Positions 32,906-44,048 of a stretch of DNA of 64,000 nt are shown in pieces; the stretch's first letter is position 1, and the number at the start of each line of letters is the position of its first letter. The notes under the pieces are model-generated. The model had not been told where the DNA came from, searched no databases, and saw only the letters and a list, made by a program, of their open reading frames with translations. The DNA is from Nectonema munidae (taxonomy: Eukaryota; Nematomorpha; Nectonematoida; Nectonematidae): contig JAUIRK010000875.1 in the NCBI GenBank assembly GCA_030549495.1, positions 1,283,858 through 1,347,857 on the forward strand, read 5' to 3'. The position numbers and the translations under genes are program-made.

Positions 32906-34570
32906 TGACCCCCCGTATTCGCGGATTAAAAATTGCTTAAGATCAAAATTTAGTATCATATTGAAAATATAATCAATATATTTGTTTTTTAAAATTAACT
33001 AGGCTTATTCTTTTTACATACAGTAAGTTATAATTTATCAGAAATATTTGTAAAAAAATTAATTAGAATAAATGACAAACACAAAAAAAATTTTAAAAAG
33101 CGAAACTAGTTTAACTGACATGATCAGATAGTTGATCAATTTTTTTACAACAAGTAATTGGAAGTTTTGATTTTTGTTTTTTCAGGTTTTTAAAAAGATC
33201 AGCATACGGTTTGAAACAAGAATCAATTGAATTACAAAACTTTGTAGATCTTCCCATACTAGGGTCCCAATCGATATACAATTCTTTCAGTTCTTTTACT
33301 TTTTCAATGATTTTGGATAGGCGATTCAATGAAAGTCCTTCGTCATCAAAGTCTTTTTCCTTTTCTACTTCGTCTTTTTTTTCTTCGCTGCTAAATTCAG
33401 TTAATTCTTTTAAATCGATGTCTGTGAGTGCTTCCATTCCAGAGTCAATTAATGAATTTATATCATCTTCGTTGCAATCATCAAAACCTTCTCCACCTAA
33501 GCATCTAAACAGTTTCTTCAATTAAAGAATTTTGAATATCTTCTGGAAGGAAATTTTCAACATTATTCGAAATATCAGGCCATAACTTTTTCCAAGCAGC
33601 AATTAAAGTTTGCTTTTTTATAGATTCAAGTGATTTGTTAACAATTGTTAAGCAATTTGCAATTGGTAATTTTTTCCAATCATTTGTTAATTGCAAGTTT
33701 GCATCCATTTCCATAACTAAATGTTGAACAAAGTTATCGAGATACAATGCTTTAAAAGAGCGGATAACACCTTGATCTAAAGGCTGGATAAGAGAAATTG
33801 TGTTTGGAGGTAAAAATTTTATAGTTACTCCTTCAAATTTAAGATCTGCAATATGTCCACTAGCATTATCCATTATAAGAAGCACTTTGAAATCCATATT
33901 TAAACTAGTAATATACTTTCTAACTTGAGGAACAAAATTAAACAAAAACCGTTTTTGTATTAACGTTTTGGTTATCCAAGCTTTTTTGTTAGACATCCAA
34001 AAAACGGGCTCTTGGAGTGAAACTTTTATTGATAAAGCCTGGTTTCACCATATAACCAACAGCAATACTACACAAAATAAGAGACACTCTATCTTTTTGA
34101 GTTTTAAAACAGCGCGTTCCTCTTTTTTAAAAATATATGTACGAGATGGAACTTTTTTCCAATAAAAACATTTCTCATCCATGTTGAAAACTACTTGTTC
34201 AGGATGATAATTTTCATTCAACATTTTATTTAAATTAAACGAATATTTTCTCCACATAAGTTAACACTTTTAAGCTGAAAACGATTTTTAAATCGGTCAA
34301 ACCATCCTTTGCTTGCATTAAAACTTTTAGAGGACAAAGATGATGGACTTGCTTCATCTTTTTCATATTCTTCGTTGGAGTTTGGCAAAAATTGTTTGTA
34401 GAGACTTTTTGCTTTTTCGCGAATAATATTGCTGTTTAAAGGAATATTTTTTCTACAGTCTTGTATCCAGATAGATTTGTAATTTCAAGGCAAGACGCCT
34501 CCATCATTTCTCCAAATTTTATCATTCCAAAAAAGGAATTTACCTGTTAACATATTAAAAGGCATCACAT
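32906..34570 (-). pseudogene. Tigger/pogo-type transposase, frameshifted
   Basis: On the minus strand, about 34440-34260 encodes a CENP-B-type DNA-binding helix-turn-helix (IIREKAKSLYKQFLPNS; FNASKGWFDRFKNRFQLKSV). 34045-34257 encodes VVFNMDEKCFYWKKVPSRTY with the first catalytic Asp. 33505-33996 encodes VLLIMDNASGHI (second Asp) and FLPPNTISLIQPLDQGVIRS (third Asp). 33111-33521 is the acidic C-terminal tail. Thus all three DDD residues are visible, but frameshifts near 34070 and 34255 and an in-frame break near 33515 prevent expression of one protein. ACCCCCCGTATTCGCGG at about 32909 resembles a pogo terminal repeat. The opposite end was not found. Confidence 0.85.
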
Positions 34571-34964
34571 TAATTTTTTTAGCTCAACATTATTTTTTTT
34601 TAATTATTTTTTAGGACGATGACATAAACGGTTTCTTTTAAAAATGTCAAAAAACAATTAATTTTTTGTTGAGAAAAAATTAAGTAAAATGTACAAATAT
34701 AAAATAAAATTTTAGATAGCCTAAAATCAAAATAAGTAAAATAAATTTAAAGAATATAAGCCAAAAATGTTATTAAATTTGAAGAAAAAGGATCAAACAA
34801 AAAAGTCAAATTAAAAAAAATTGTAAATTAGTTTTTTATTTAAAAATTAAAGAAAAAAATTTAAGATATTTATGCTCAACTCTAACTCATGCGGTTCCAA
34901 CGTGCAAAAATAAATAATTTGCCAATTAATAATAATTATCGACTGATCAGTATTCAACCTATCT

Positions 34965-35223
34965 ATTCGCACCCCCCCTCCCCCAATAATTTGGGATTTT
35001 TTTAAACTAGTGTATATGCGTTATGTAAATTTAATTAAAATATTTTCGCTGGAAGTAAAGTTTTTAAATTTCATCAATTTTGTAAAAAAAATATAAAGTA
35101 GTCTTATAAATTTACGTATGCGCTGTATATACTCTAGTCTATTGCCGTGGTATTTCCAGACCAGTAATTTTGAAAATTACAAAAAAATTTCGCCCCCAAT
35201 AATTTTGAAGATGTGCGCCTCTG
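34965..35223 (+). mobile_element. Truncated end of the CAGGGGCGCACATC hAT family
   Basis: The last 260 bp match 51540-52440 (minus the nested 51606-52191 element) and end GATGTGCGCCTCTG. It provides a third copy lacking that nested insertion. No partner end was found. Confidence 0.7.
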
Positions 35224-35799
35224 AAAAGTAACTCTAATGTTTTAATAAAATTCACTTTCCATAAAAAAAATTTAAGTTCTTTTCTTTTTTAGTCCATAAA
35301 TATACTAAATATTTTTGTTCTTATGAACTTTTAAACATTTTTTTGAAATATTGTTTACATAAAGTTATAAATAGTTAGCAAAAAAAATTTCAGTATCCTT
35401 ATTGTAAAATATTCCTACTCATCGCTTCGCTGAATTCGAGTGTGTCAAACATGCATATATATGATTTTATAAATAAGTCAGCAATTTATTTGATTGATGC
35501 AAGAGCGATGTAAACAGCTTTGTTCATTTGTTGAAAGTGAGGGAATTTGCAATAGTATTACCAAAGTTAGTGAGTAGCACGCGTGTAAAAGAAGCTATAA
35601 ATGTTGTCATGAAGATGTGTTTTGTTGTCATTGAAAACTAGTGACGGCTGGCGGCGCCATTGCTCATAAAAAGGCTGATGTTCCATTTTTAAATATTTGT
35701 CATTTTTTGCCTGTTATTTGGATTTCTTGTAAGTTTAGAAATTTTTATGGTTGTTGTATTTTATTGCTTCGGTTGATAAATTTAATTTTGCAGTCGAGA

Positions 35800-36097
35800 C
35801 AGGGATGGACCGAGAGGGGGGATGCATACCCCCCCCCCCCCCTCCCCCACCAGCAATCTATTCAAGAAAAATTAAGGTTGGAGCTCACCCTAAAATAGAA
35901 ATCAAAATTGATGAAGTCATTGATCGATTTTCAAAGCAAAAAGAAAGAAGAAAAGACTTTGTAATATAATTTTAATCATTTATTTTACATACGTTTTCAA
36001 ATTTCTTCCCTAATAAAATGTGTAAAATATTTTGATAATATTAGTATACCCCCCCCCCCCCCCCTCCCCCCACAAAAGATTTCTGGATCCCCCACTG
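35800..36097. mobile_element. hAT miniature element, 298 bp, with poly-C tracts
   Basis: The left end CAGGGATGGACC and right end GGATCCCCCACTG are flanked by a perfect 8-bp duplication AGTCGAGA (35792-35799, 36098-36105). Two poly-C tracts of 14 or more bases are present. The proline-run open frames crossing it are not genes. Confidence 0.85.
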
Positions 36098-36105
36098 AGT
36101 CGAGA

Positions 36106-37305
36106 TTTACCAGAAAACTATAAATATTCTGTTTTCAGATGTTTTTATTATGGAAAAGCAAGTACAATTGTAGAAAATTAATTGAATTATATTTTTCAAA
36201 TTTTGTGATATCCTTAAATCACTAGCCTCAACTTTTAATACTATTTTCAAGGTAGTTTGATGACCTTCACACGTCAAAAACTGTATATCAAAAGTTTAAA
36301 TTTTTCAACAAAAGATTAATATCTGTAGATACTTTAAAACCTAGTGTCTATATTAAGAAAGAAAGAAAAAAATTATTTTAAACAAAAACAATATTAACAT
36401 ATTTTGGTAAAAAACCTTTTCTATAGTTTTCTAAGAATGTTATTTCTAGAAGTGTCTATATTAGATAACTTTCAAAATGTATATAATGCTATAGAGTTTT
36501 GAACGCATAACACTTATAAATATACTTTTTTTTTAAATAAAGATGACTCGATGGTGGCGGATGTCAATCAAAATTTCGAATGATGATAAAATATTCTGAT
36601 TTCATTTTTTGTCTTTGTTCTCACAATTTGGGTGCGAAAAAATGTCATGTTAAACAACATAGAGGCATTGCATTTTAATTTTGTTTTTTTCAAATACACT
36701 TCTATGCCTCCTTAAAATCATCTCCTTTAAACACACAAATGTTATTTTGTCTCCATAACTTGGTTAATCATTGTGGGGGTGCAAAACGTGTTTTTCTAAA
36801 ATATCTCATAACGATTGAAATGGGAGAGTCCTAGGCTTGCAAAGATTATTCTGAAAGTGATTCGATTTGCACTACATATGAGTGTGACTAAGTTTTATTA
36901 TTGCCAGAAACAAACGAAAAGATGGAAGGAGAAGAAAAGTTGCATTGGCCAAAACAGTCAAATTTAGACAAACTCGTTTAGACAAAGCATATATCATCTA
37001 TGCCATTGAGATTTGGATTGCTCAGACAATTTTTGAATAAAAAATGGTGTCGATTTTTTAGTACAGTAGTTTATATGTTGATTTATTTTTTAAATGAGAG
37101 CCCGAGCTAATAAAAATTATACTTAGACAGCTAGGCCAAAAATTTTTAGAGTTTGTGAACAAATATTCAATCTCAACAAGGGAACAAAATCATTCATATA
37201 GGATATATTACTACTCATTAAATGTAAATAATTCTTTATCCCTCCTTATTGCCATTTACCAGTTATTGAAACGAATGGTCATAGTCTACCTGTATATTCT
37301 ATAAG
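36106..37305. other. Intergenic stretch, nothing recognised
   Basis: AT-rich. A basic stretch near 36900-37010 can be translated but has no splice context or family match. Confidence 0.35.
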
Positions 37306-37314
37306 ATATGCTAT

Positions 37315-38147
37315 GGTGCCTAGTCAAAACGTCCGAAATCCAAAACGCCCGAAACCAAAAGGTCCGAAAATTAGATTAACAGTATCTGAACCCTAAAAAC
37401 ATTTTTTTCGCGAATCAAAATTGTTGAAGAAAAAAACTGAAAAATTGAGCACAAAGTTTTTTTATTTAAAAAAATTCTATTTTTAGTTTAAAACTTTACA
37501 CATTTTAGATTTAAATGAAAAATGCACTATAATCGAGCGTGTCTTTTTACTGGAATAGATAAAAATTCATTCCAATCTCTTAAAATCCATTCAAATCGTG
37601 TAGTTTTTCCTTTGATTTTTGATAGCAAGACTTAAAATTTTCAAAGTCTTGCAAATTCGACTAATTAGTATAACTTTTTCCGAGACTTTTTTCCAAAAGT
37701 GGGTTATATATTTTTAAATCATAATCTTCAGAAGTGTTTGATTTTAAAATGAAAATTTTTTAGCCAAATTCATTATAATCCAAAAAAATTAAACGAAGTT
37801 GTTAGGATTGTTCTATTTCTACTGAGGTAGCGAGAATATTCTGATTTATTTTAGTGATACCGATTACATACCTGTCTCAGGAGTTTCTCTACAAATGATG
37901 CGAAATCAAGTTTTGCGTTTAAAGATGGTAAATTCACTATTTTGTTTTGAACAACAAACCCTTGTTATTTGTCGAATGGTTAACTGATTAATTCACATAC
38001 AATTGACATTATTAAACATGCATGGAGGATTATACTAAAAAATTTCGTTTTATTAGGTTATGATTTCTAGATGTTTTTTTTCGCAACTTTTGGTTTTCGA
38101 ACGTTTTGGTATAGGACGTTTTGAATTTCGTGTTTTGACTATGAACC
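37315..38147. mobile_element. MULE-like miniature element, 833 bp
   Basis: Ends GGTGCCTAGTCAAAACGTCC and (inverse) GGTTCATAGTCAAAACACGA, followed inward by repeated AACGTCCGAAA-type motifs. They are flanked by a perfect 9-bp duplication ATATGCTAT (37306-37314, 38148-38156), the length expected for Mutator-like elements. No transposase is present. Confidence 0.8.
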
Positions 38148-38150
38148 ATA

Positions 38151-38985
38151 TGCTATACTCTAACCAAGTGAAGGTTTTATACAATGACTAAAAATGATCT
38201 CTTTTGTAAATCTTTAGGGAGCTGAATTTTTTGTTGAACCGATTTTATATTTGGTGTTCGAAGGCTAAACATGTCTATCTTCTAAAGACCATATGAAAAG
38301 GGTCGTATTAGAGGACTCATTGGTAATACAGTCAGACCTCATTTTTCTAACAGCAGATTATTCGACAACCCCACTATCCGATGCAATATTGATTAGGAGT
38401 TAAAAGATATTTCTCAGGCTCTCATCTCACTAATTGTCAGCAAGCCTTGTTCATGTCAAATGAATTGATTAGTTGGATTGATTACTCTGTATTGAAATGC
38501 GTTGTTGCTTAAAATATATTTTAAAATTTTTAGCAACGAAATCTAACCAAGCTTGATTAGTAACACAGAAAAACAAAGAATCATCTTCATATTCTATCTA
38601 CAGATATATGCAGTCAGTAAAGTAAATTGTTTGAAAATTTATTTAGGATATGGGTCTATGAATTGACAGGTATGTAGCCGTGAATTTAAAGTTGGCTATT
38701 TGTAATAGAAATTGAAGGTTTAAAATAATTGCAAGAAATATTCTACAAACTTTAACTTTATATAAATTAGCTATTCCCATCCCTAAGTTATACGCTAAAA
38801 TTACATGAAAATGATATTATTTGTACTATGTTTTATTAACAAAAATTTTAAGCAAGCAAAGGGTAAAAACATTGCGAACTATTCTAAGAAATCTTCATAA
38901 AAAAAGGAAAACATTAAATAAAACGAATATCTAAGGATAAAGATGCTCTATATTTGATTTCTAGAATAAAAGACTTGATTCTTTA
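38151..38985 (+). repeat. Interspersed repeat, copy 1 (partner 52806-53625)
   Basis: About 800 bp nearly identical (roughly 95% by eye) to 52806-53625 in the same orientation, from TGCTATACTCTAACC onward. It contains ACAGTCAGACCTC, which recalls pogo-type ends, but has no coding content. Confidence 0.8.
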
Positions 38986-40451
38986 AATTAGCTATTCTAA
39001 TGGCGCCGGGAATATAAGAAAGTGTATACATTTATATATTTCAAAGGAGTTTCAGATGTGAAAAATAAATCCCAGGGGGCCTAGCTCCCTTGCCCCTCCT
39101 ATCGACGGCCTTGGTTACAGTAATTAATAGGGATTAACATTTTAATATAGTTCTTATATGAATCTGTGGTATTAAAAATATTGCCTCGCTTAAAAATCCA
39201 TGGGCTCTTATTCAAGTATGCCTACATTACATCCTCTGGTCAAATATAGCTCAAATATGCATTACTATAACAAAGAAGTGGGCGTTAATGAAAAAATAGA
39301 TTTTAAATATTCATTCTAAGGCTTAACCTTAAAACAAGAAAAGTAGTATGGAAAATCTACTCAGAAGACAAACAAGTCTAATAAATACTATAAAAAAGAT
39401 ATATAATTCAGAAAATTGAAATTATTTGGCTTTTTCGCACCCTGGAAATCACATTGGGGGGGGGGGGGACCCCCCGGATGTGCGCTAATGTTTTTCAGAT
39501 ACTTGGATGACATTGTCCGACATTTAAAAAATGCATTCGTGAATTCTTCAATGCTGTTGTTCGTAAGAGGCATGCAACGCTCTACTCTTGAGTTAACATC
39601 CCACATAGGAATCGAGAATGAAAATAATTGAGAATTAACATCCCACATTGGAATCGAAATAAACAAGGCTCTATTTCAGATTAGACTATCTGGAAATCAA
39701 ATTTTTTATTTTATTTTTAATAAAAAATGGAAATATTTTAGATTAGATTACCTAAGAATCACAAATTTAGTTGTCTGTAATTTCAATAAACTATTTTGGC
39801 ATATTCTAGGAATTGTGAAAAGAGTCTTTATTTTCATCTGATTTAAACATTATATTCTTGGATATCAATCCTTGAATTTGCCAACGACAATATTCCTCAC
39901 TGCCAATTTTCTGAACGCAATTTTCTTCTCGGCCAATTTTTCTATTACCTAAAAAAGATATATATGCAAATTTTCAAACAGTACATTTTTTTAACAAATA
40001 TAGAAATAAATACATATATAAATACAAATAAATACACAAATAATAATCATCATAAATTTTTTTCATTATATGTAGAGATTTTGTTCCAACGCCTCAATAA
40101 GGGAATACTTGGTTCGTATAAGTATAACAATGCCTGTAATTTTTTATATCAGAAGAGTTTCGTTTCACAATCATTTTGCATATATTCAGAAAAAAATTTA
40201 TCCTTATATTTTACGCTTATTTACGGTCCTTCATATGAAAAACTTAAAGATTTAAAAACTTAGACCCCCCTTCCCACTCAGAAAAGCGCTCGTGATATCT
40301 TTGGTTGTTAAAAGCCGGAGTTTGAAAGCAGTCAAAAATATTTAACTAATTTTTAACTATCTGCTGTTCAAATAAACTTAAACGAGCATTATTTTACCTT
40401 TTTGATGAAAACATGCACCATATATATTTTTAATAAATTTTTTAATTTTAG
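38986..40451. other. Non-coding stretch before the syntaxin-18-like exon
   Basis: It holds a probable hAT family end at about 39468-39490 (inverse of the CAGGGGCGCACATCCGGGGG start), a tandem duplication at 39590-39665, and otherwise featureless AT-rich DNA. It presumably belongs to the last intron of the syntaxin-like gene. Confidence 0.4.
39590..39665. repeat. Two-copy tandem repeat, about 40-bp unit
   Basis: GTTAACATCCCACATAGGAA and ATTAACATCCCACATTGGAA follow each other with about 40-bp spacing. Confidence 0.6.
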
Positions 40452-40547
40452 GCTATTCACAAAAAGGCAAGCAACCGAGCTTGGATCTTGTTCATCATGC
40501 TTGTTTTGACATTCGCACTTTTATTTATTGATTGGTACAAGATCTGA
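40452..40547 (+). CDS. STX18: Terminal exon of a syntaxin-18-like SNARE (partial gene)
   Basis: After a TTTAATTTTAG acceptor the exon encodes, in phase 0, AIHKKASNRAWILFIM, LVLTFALLFIDWYKI and a stop: a short polar stretch followed by a membrane anchor of about 20 residues with only a few lumenal residues. The ending LLF(I/L)DWY is the hallmark of syntaxin-18 (yeast Ufe1), an ER Q-SNARE for Golgi-to-ER traffic. An AATAAA lies 35 bases after the stop, as expected for a last exon. The SNARE-motif exon and the N-terminal exons were not found in the 11.8 kb upstream; they may be too diverged, very short or masked by my reading. The match rests on about 25 residues, so an unrelated tail-anchored protein is possible. 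Confidence 0.55.
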   Translation, partial: AIHKKASNRAWILFIMLVLTFALLFIDWYKI

Positions 40548-40581
40548 TTTATGTCTAGCAAATAATTTTATTCCTTGATTG

Positions 40582-40587
40582 AATAAA
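40582..40587 (+). promoter_or_regulatory. Polyadenylation signal of the syntaxin-18-like gene
   Basis: AATAAA 35 nt after the stop codon of the preceding exon. Confidence 0.5.
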
Positions 40588-40767
40588 TATTTTTTGTCTC
40601 ATTAACACTTCATGATATAAATAGTTATTCTCTTATTTATTTAAAATATGTTAATGACATGGTAATAATTAATTTTTTATTTTGTTACCTTCAACTCATT
40701 TATAGAAGGAAATTATTGTACACTTTTTACTTATGGAAGAAAGAAATACAATATTTTTTGCGTTTCT

Positions 40768-40904
40768 TTAACCCATTAAGTACCATAGAAATCAGACGAT
40801 ATCTAAAAAATGCAGACGACTTACATTCAAATTCATTGAAAAAAACAGACGAAGATGAAATTACTTATGTTCCCAAATGGGAGCATTGGAACTTAATGGG
40901 TTAA
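40768..40904. mobile_element. piggyBac-type miniature element, CCCATTAAGT family, copy 2
   Basis: 137 bp between TTAA sites. Same ends and same interior as 19512-19650, including ATCAGACGATATC and GCAGACGAC boxes. The open frame at 40659-40904 runs through it and is not a gene. Confidence 0.75.
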
Positions 40905-40959
40905 TATCTTTGCAAACAGAAATCGGATATTTGGAATTTAAAACATTGTCATTATTTTC

Positions 40960-41820
40960 TTTAATAAAGGGATATATTTATGTAGTACATATGATATTGT
41001 ATAGAGTTAAGCAAAGTGGACAAAGATTAGGAATGCATAGCTTTTTGCGTATTGTTATGGATCTTTCTAAAATTAGAAAAATTATTTTTTTATTTGAACG
41101 CTTATATAAAGTAATAAAGTCAAAATTCTTTAAATTGTTGTTAGGAAAATAATGGCTGATTTGAGGAACACATTTTTTATCGACAAAAGCCTCATCTATA
41201 TGCTCAACACTCTTTTCTATGTCCGAAACTCGAACAAATGTGCTGATGCACCTCTTAATGACCTTCAATCCCTCTTGACCAAGATGTCTTGCAAGCAGCT
41301 ACTATCTAAAGCCGTAAGCAGGCACCTTTGGTACTTGACAGAAGAAGCAGTTTTGCTTCAATGTTTTTAAATCGTCTCCAAGAAGTGGAGTAGGAACAAA
41401 TAGCTCAACGTCTTCTCAAAACAAAAACTTCTGAACCTCTCGAGCGTGGTGTTCTAATATTTCCCAAATCAAGACGTCTATTAATTTGTCCCATTTAGTT
41501 GGTAACAAAGCAAGGCTCTTCTTTGCGCTTCTTGATATCGTGGATTCTTGGCACAAGTTGTCACCTGCAACCTGGTCATCTAAAATTTCTTACCAAAATG
41601 CTTCTGCTGTTGTTCAAAATATTAAAAAAAGTGAATGATCTTGCGGAGAGAGCAGTCAGGCTAATAACTGATTTCATTACTCTTACCAAAAACAAAGAAG
41701 AAAATCAGTGTATTCTTCAATTAGTAGGAGTACATCGTTGCAAAGTTCCTGCCTTTAAAAAAGAAATTATAAAAAAAACTTACCTATGTTGTTTCGTTTT
41801 ACTACCTTTTTATATGTAAA
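40960..41820 (+). pseudogene. Second repeat-encoded protein of unknown role, broken
   Basis: 41152-41370 reads MADLRNTFFIDKSLIYMLNT followed by LFYVRNSNKCADAPLNDLQ. In shifting frames come LLSKAVSRHLWYLTEEAV, an FFALLDI-type stretch (about 41520) and VNDLAERAVRLITDF (about 41630). I recall these blocks from a repetitive invertebrate protein family of unknown function. Several shifts and stops make it non-functional here. It is not the same stretch of protein as the 30890-32543 relic. Confidence 0.45.
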
Positions 41821-42599
41821 TTTAGTTGATGTAAAAATATATAATTTAAAAGATAAGGCCTACTGAAAAACCATGATAATTTGGATAGACTTGTCTGTAA
41901 ATGTTTTTTCTGGACAATATATCTTTTATTGTACTAATTGTGGCTAATTATAATGGCCAAAATGTGCAACGAGCGTTACTTTTAGAATTTTGATTTTTTG
42001 GAACATCCTAATGTACTACATAAAGAATGGGGATTGCAAAGATTTTTTATCCACATTTCTACAATTATTCAACCAACTTTTTTATAACTTAAAATAATCG
42101 ATTCCTCCTTTCCACATCTTCAAACTTTCAAACGACTCTTTTTCAAATATAAATAAATTTATTGAGATCAGATTAATTTTAATTAAAATCTTGAATATTT
42201 TAAAACACTTCATGTCTCTCATTTTGGTTAATTAAACTTTTGGTTGCTTTTGTGATTAATGGAACAATTCTTTTGTTTGCTACTTCTCTACATTCATAGT
42301 CAATTTTCAACATTCAAATGCATTTGATTCTTAAATTGTAAACTTTTAGGGGATGGGGATTTAGTCTTTATTTCTTCAAGTTAAATTAACTCTTCAACTC
42401 AAAATATATCCTTAGCTATTTATGAAATCATTTTAACTGCTAATTTTACAATAATCTCAAGAGCGTTTTCTCTTAGAGTCTTTTTTAATCACTCAACTTT
42501 GCTAATAATATTTTCTCCATGGAATAGAGATAAGTTAAACGTATAGACTTTAACTTCAAGCTTTTCTTTTTCTTTGAAATTGTAATTGTGAAATTTAAT

Positions 42600-42775
42600 A
42601 TATCATTGAAAGTAATTTTCATGCCAAATTTTCTCTTCCATTTTGCGTTTTTAAATAATGAAATAAGCGAGAGTTTGCAGAAAAACATAACCTGCAAGAT
42701 TTTGGGTTGACATTTATAACGGCAGAATCTGAGAGCCTTAATTTATCCATACTGAATGATTCAAGGGACCAATAT
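42600..42775 (-). other. Possible ZAD-like zinc-finger fragment
   Basis: On the minus strand, VNPKSCRLCFSANSRLFHYL (about 42720-42660) looks like the start of a ZAD (zinc-finger-associated) domain, where CRLC is typical. It is preceded by an ATG at about 42751 and followed by a frame break. The second cysteine pair is not visible. One motif only; it could be chance or a decayed exon. Confidence 0.2.
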
Positions 42776-42830
42776 TCGCTATAGAAACACTTCCTGAACA
42801 TTTAACTTCTGCAATCGCTGAACATAATTT

Positions 42831-44048
42831 GAATTAAATTATCTTGTCATCCTAAGATTGAGTTAAATTATCTTCAAAATTAAAATTTTAAAAAGAATGT
42901 TTCCAAGGCGTAAGCAATATGTCTCTTTGATACCCCCTGCCTAGAATTCAATTATAAGTATTTTGACGAGTTGAAACTTCATCTAAATATAAAAAAGATG
43001 ACTCAATCGTCATTCTTTGTGATGCAATAAACAAAGGTTTAAGTATAATAATGGTCAAGATGCAATTCTTGCTACAACGCCATCTCATTATTATTCTCTT
43101 ATAAATTGCAGTTATACATCACCTAATTTTTTTGCTCTTTCTAATGTTCATTTTTTAAATCATAATATTAGGTTTTATACCATCTATCCTGATAGTTTCA
43201 ACAGAAGTTTAATTGTAACCATTAGTATTTCTACAAATCAATTATAAAATCTATGTTAAAAAACTAACATTTGAAAAAGGGAAGAAACTAAAAAGTTTTT
43301 TAAACATTTTATAAAAAACTTCAAATTCATGCTGAAAAACAAAAATTTTATTTAAATAATTTCAAAAAAAATTCAATACTCGGAGAATAAAAGTGATAAA
43401 TTTATTTAAGTGGAGAAAGACAAACTTTTTTTTTGAAGACCCTAAAATCAAATCTCACTTTCACAAGCATCACTATATAGTTATATAAACGTATAAGATG
43501 ATAAATAAGGATATGAGCATTACAAAAATATTACAATTAGGCAGAGTAATATGAGTATTATTATACAAAATAATTAGAAAATTGAGGCATCATTCACGCT
43601 CGAAGAAGAGCACATGGTCAGTAAGTAAATTAAAAAAGGATCTTTGCTTTCATGAAAGAGTTTGTTCATGAAAATGGTTTCTTGTGAATAAAAAATCCAA
43701 GATAATACACAAGACTTAACGGTATATATTTTTTGTGCCGGTTTTTTTATATGGTGTGATGAGTTCTCTGTGTTTTTTGCATATATTTTGGGGTATGATG
43801 ATCTCTAATATGATATGTCAATCAATATTTATTTCAACCAATGAGAATCATTACACAGATAAATAGAATAGATATGATGAAATTCATCATACACCGAATA
43901 CAATGATGCACACACTTTTATATATACATGCATTATTGCATCTGATTGGTTGAATATATTACTTGTGCTCATTGGTCTAAATCGTACTAACAAAATAACT
44001 AACGATAAGTATTATTATTAATTCACATAATAAGAAAAACGACACAAA
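42831..44048. other. Upstream region of the 904-residue surface-protein gene
   Basis: AT-rich, no gene. The promoter of the downstream intronless gene must be here, but no element is distinctive. Confidence 0.35.

Noticed and set aside
35751-35969. Proline-run open frame with a charged C-terminus
   Set aside because: It crosses the left border of a hAT miniature element with a perfect target duplication and depends on a poly-C tract. There is no domain.
36895-37020. Basic stretch LAKTVKFRQTRLDKAY as a possible syntaxin-18 N-terminal exon
   Set aside because: Only a few residues agree, there is no start codon in frame with a sensible context and no donor.
38695-38760. EIEGLK..LQEIF reading that resembles the syntaxin-18 SNARE motif upstream of the 40452 exon
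   Set aside because: It lies within a dispersed repeat also present at 53340-53400, has stops between the blocks and no splice borders.
39508-39580. Exon-like segment between TTTTTCAG and GTAAGA (YLDDIVRHLKNAFVNSS)
   Set aside because: The segment reads as one short frame with no family match and lies at a hAT-family end, so splice-like borders are likely chance.
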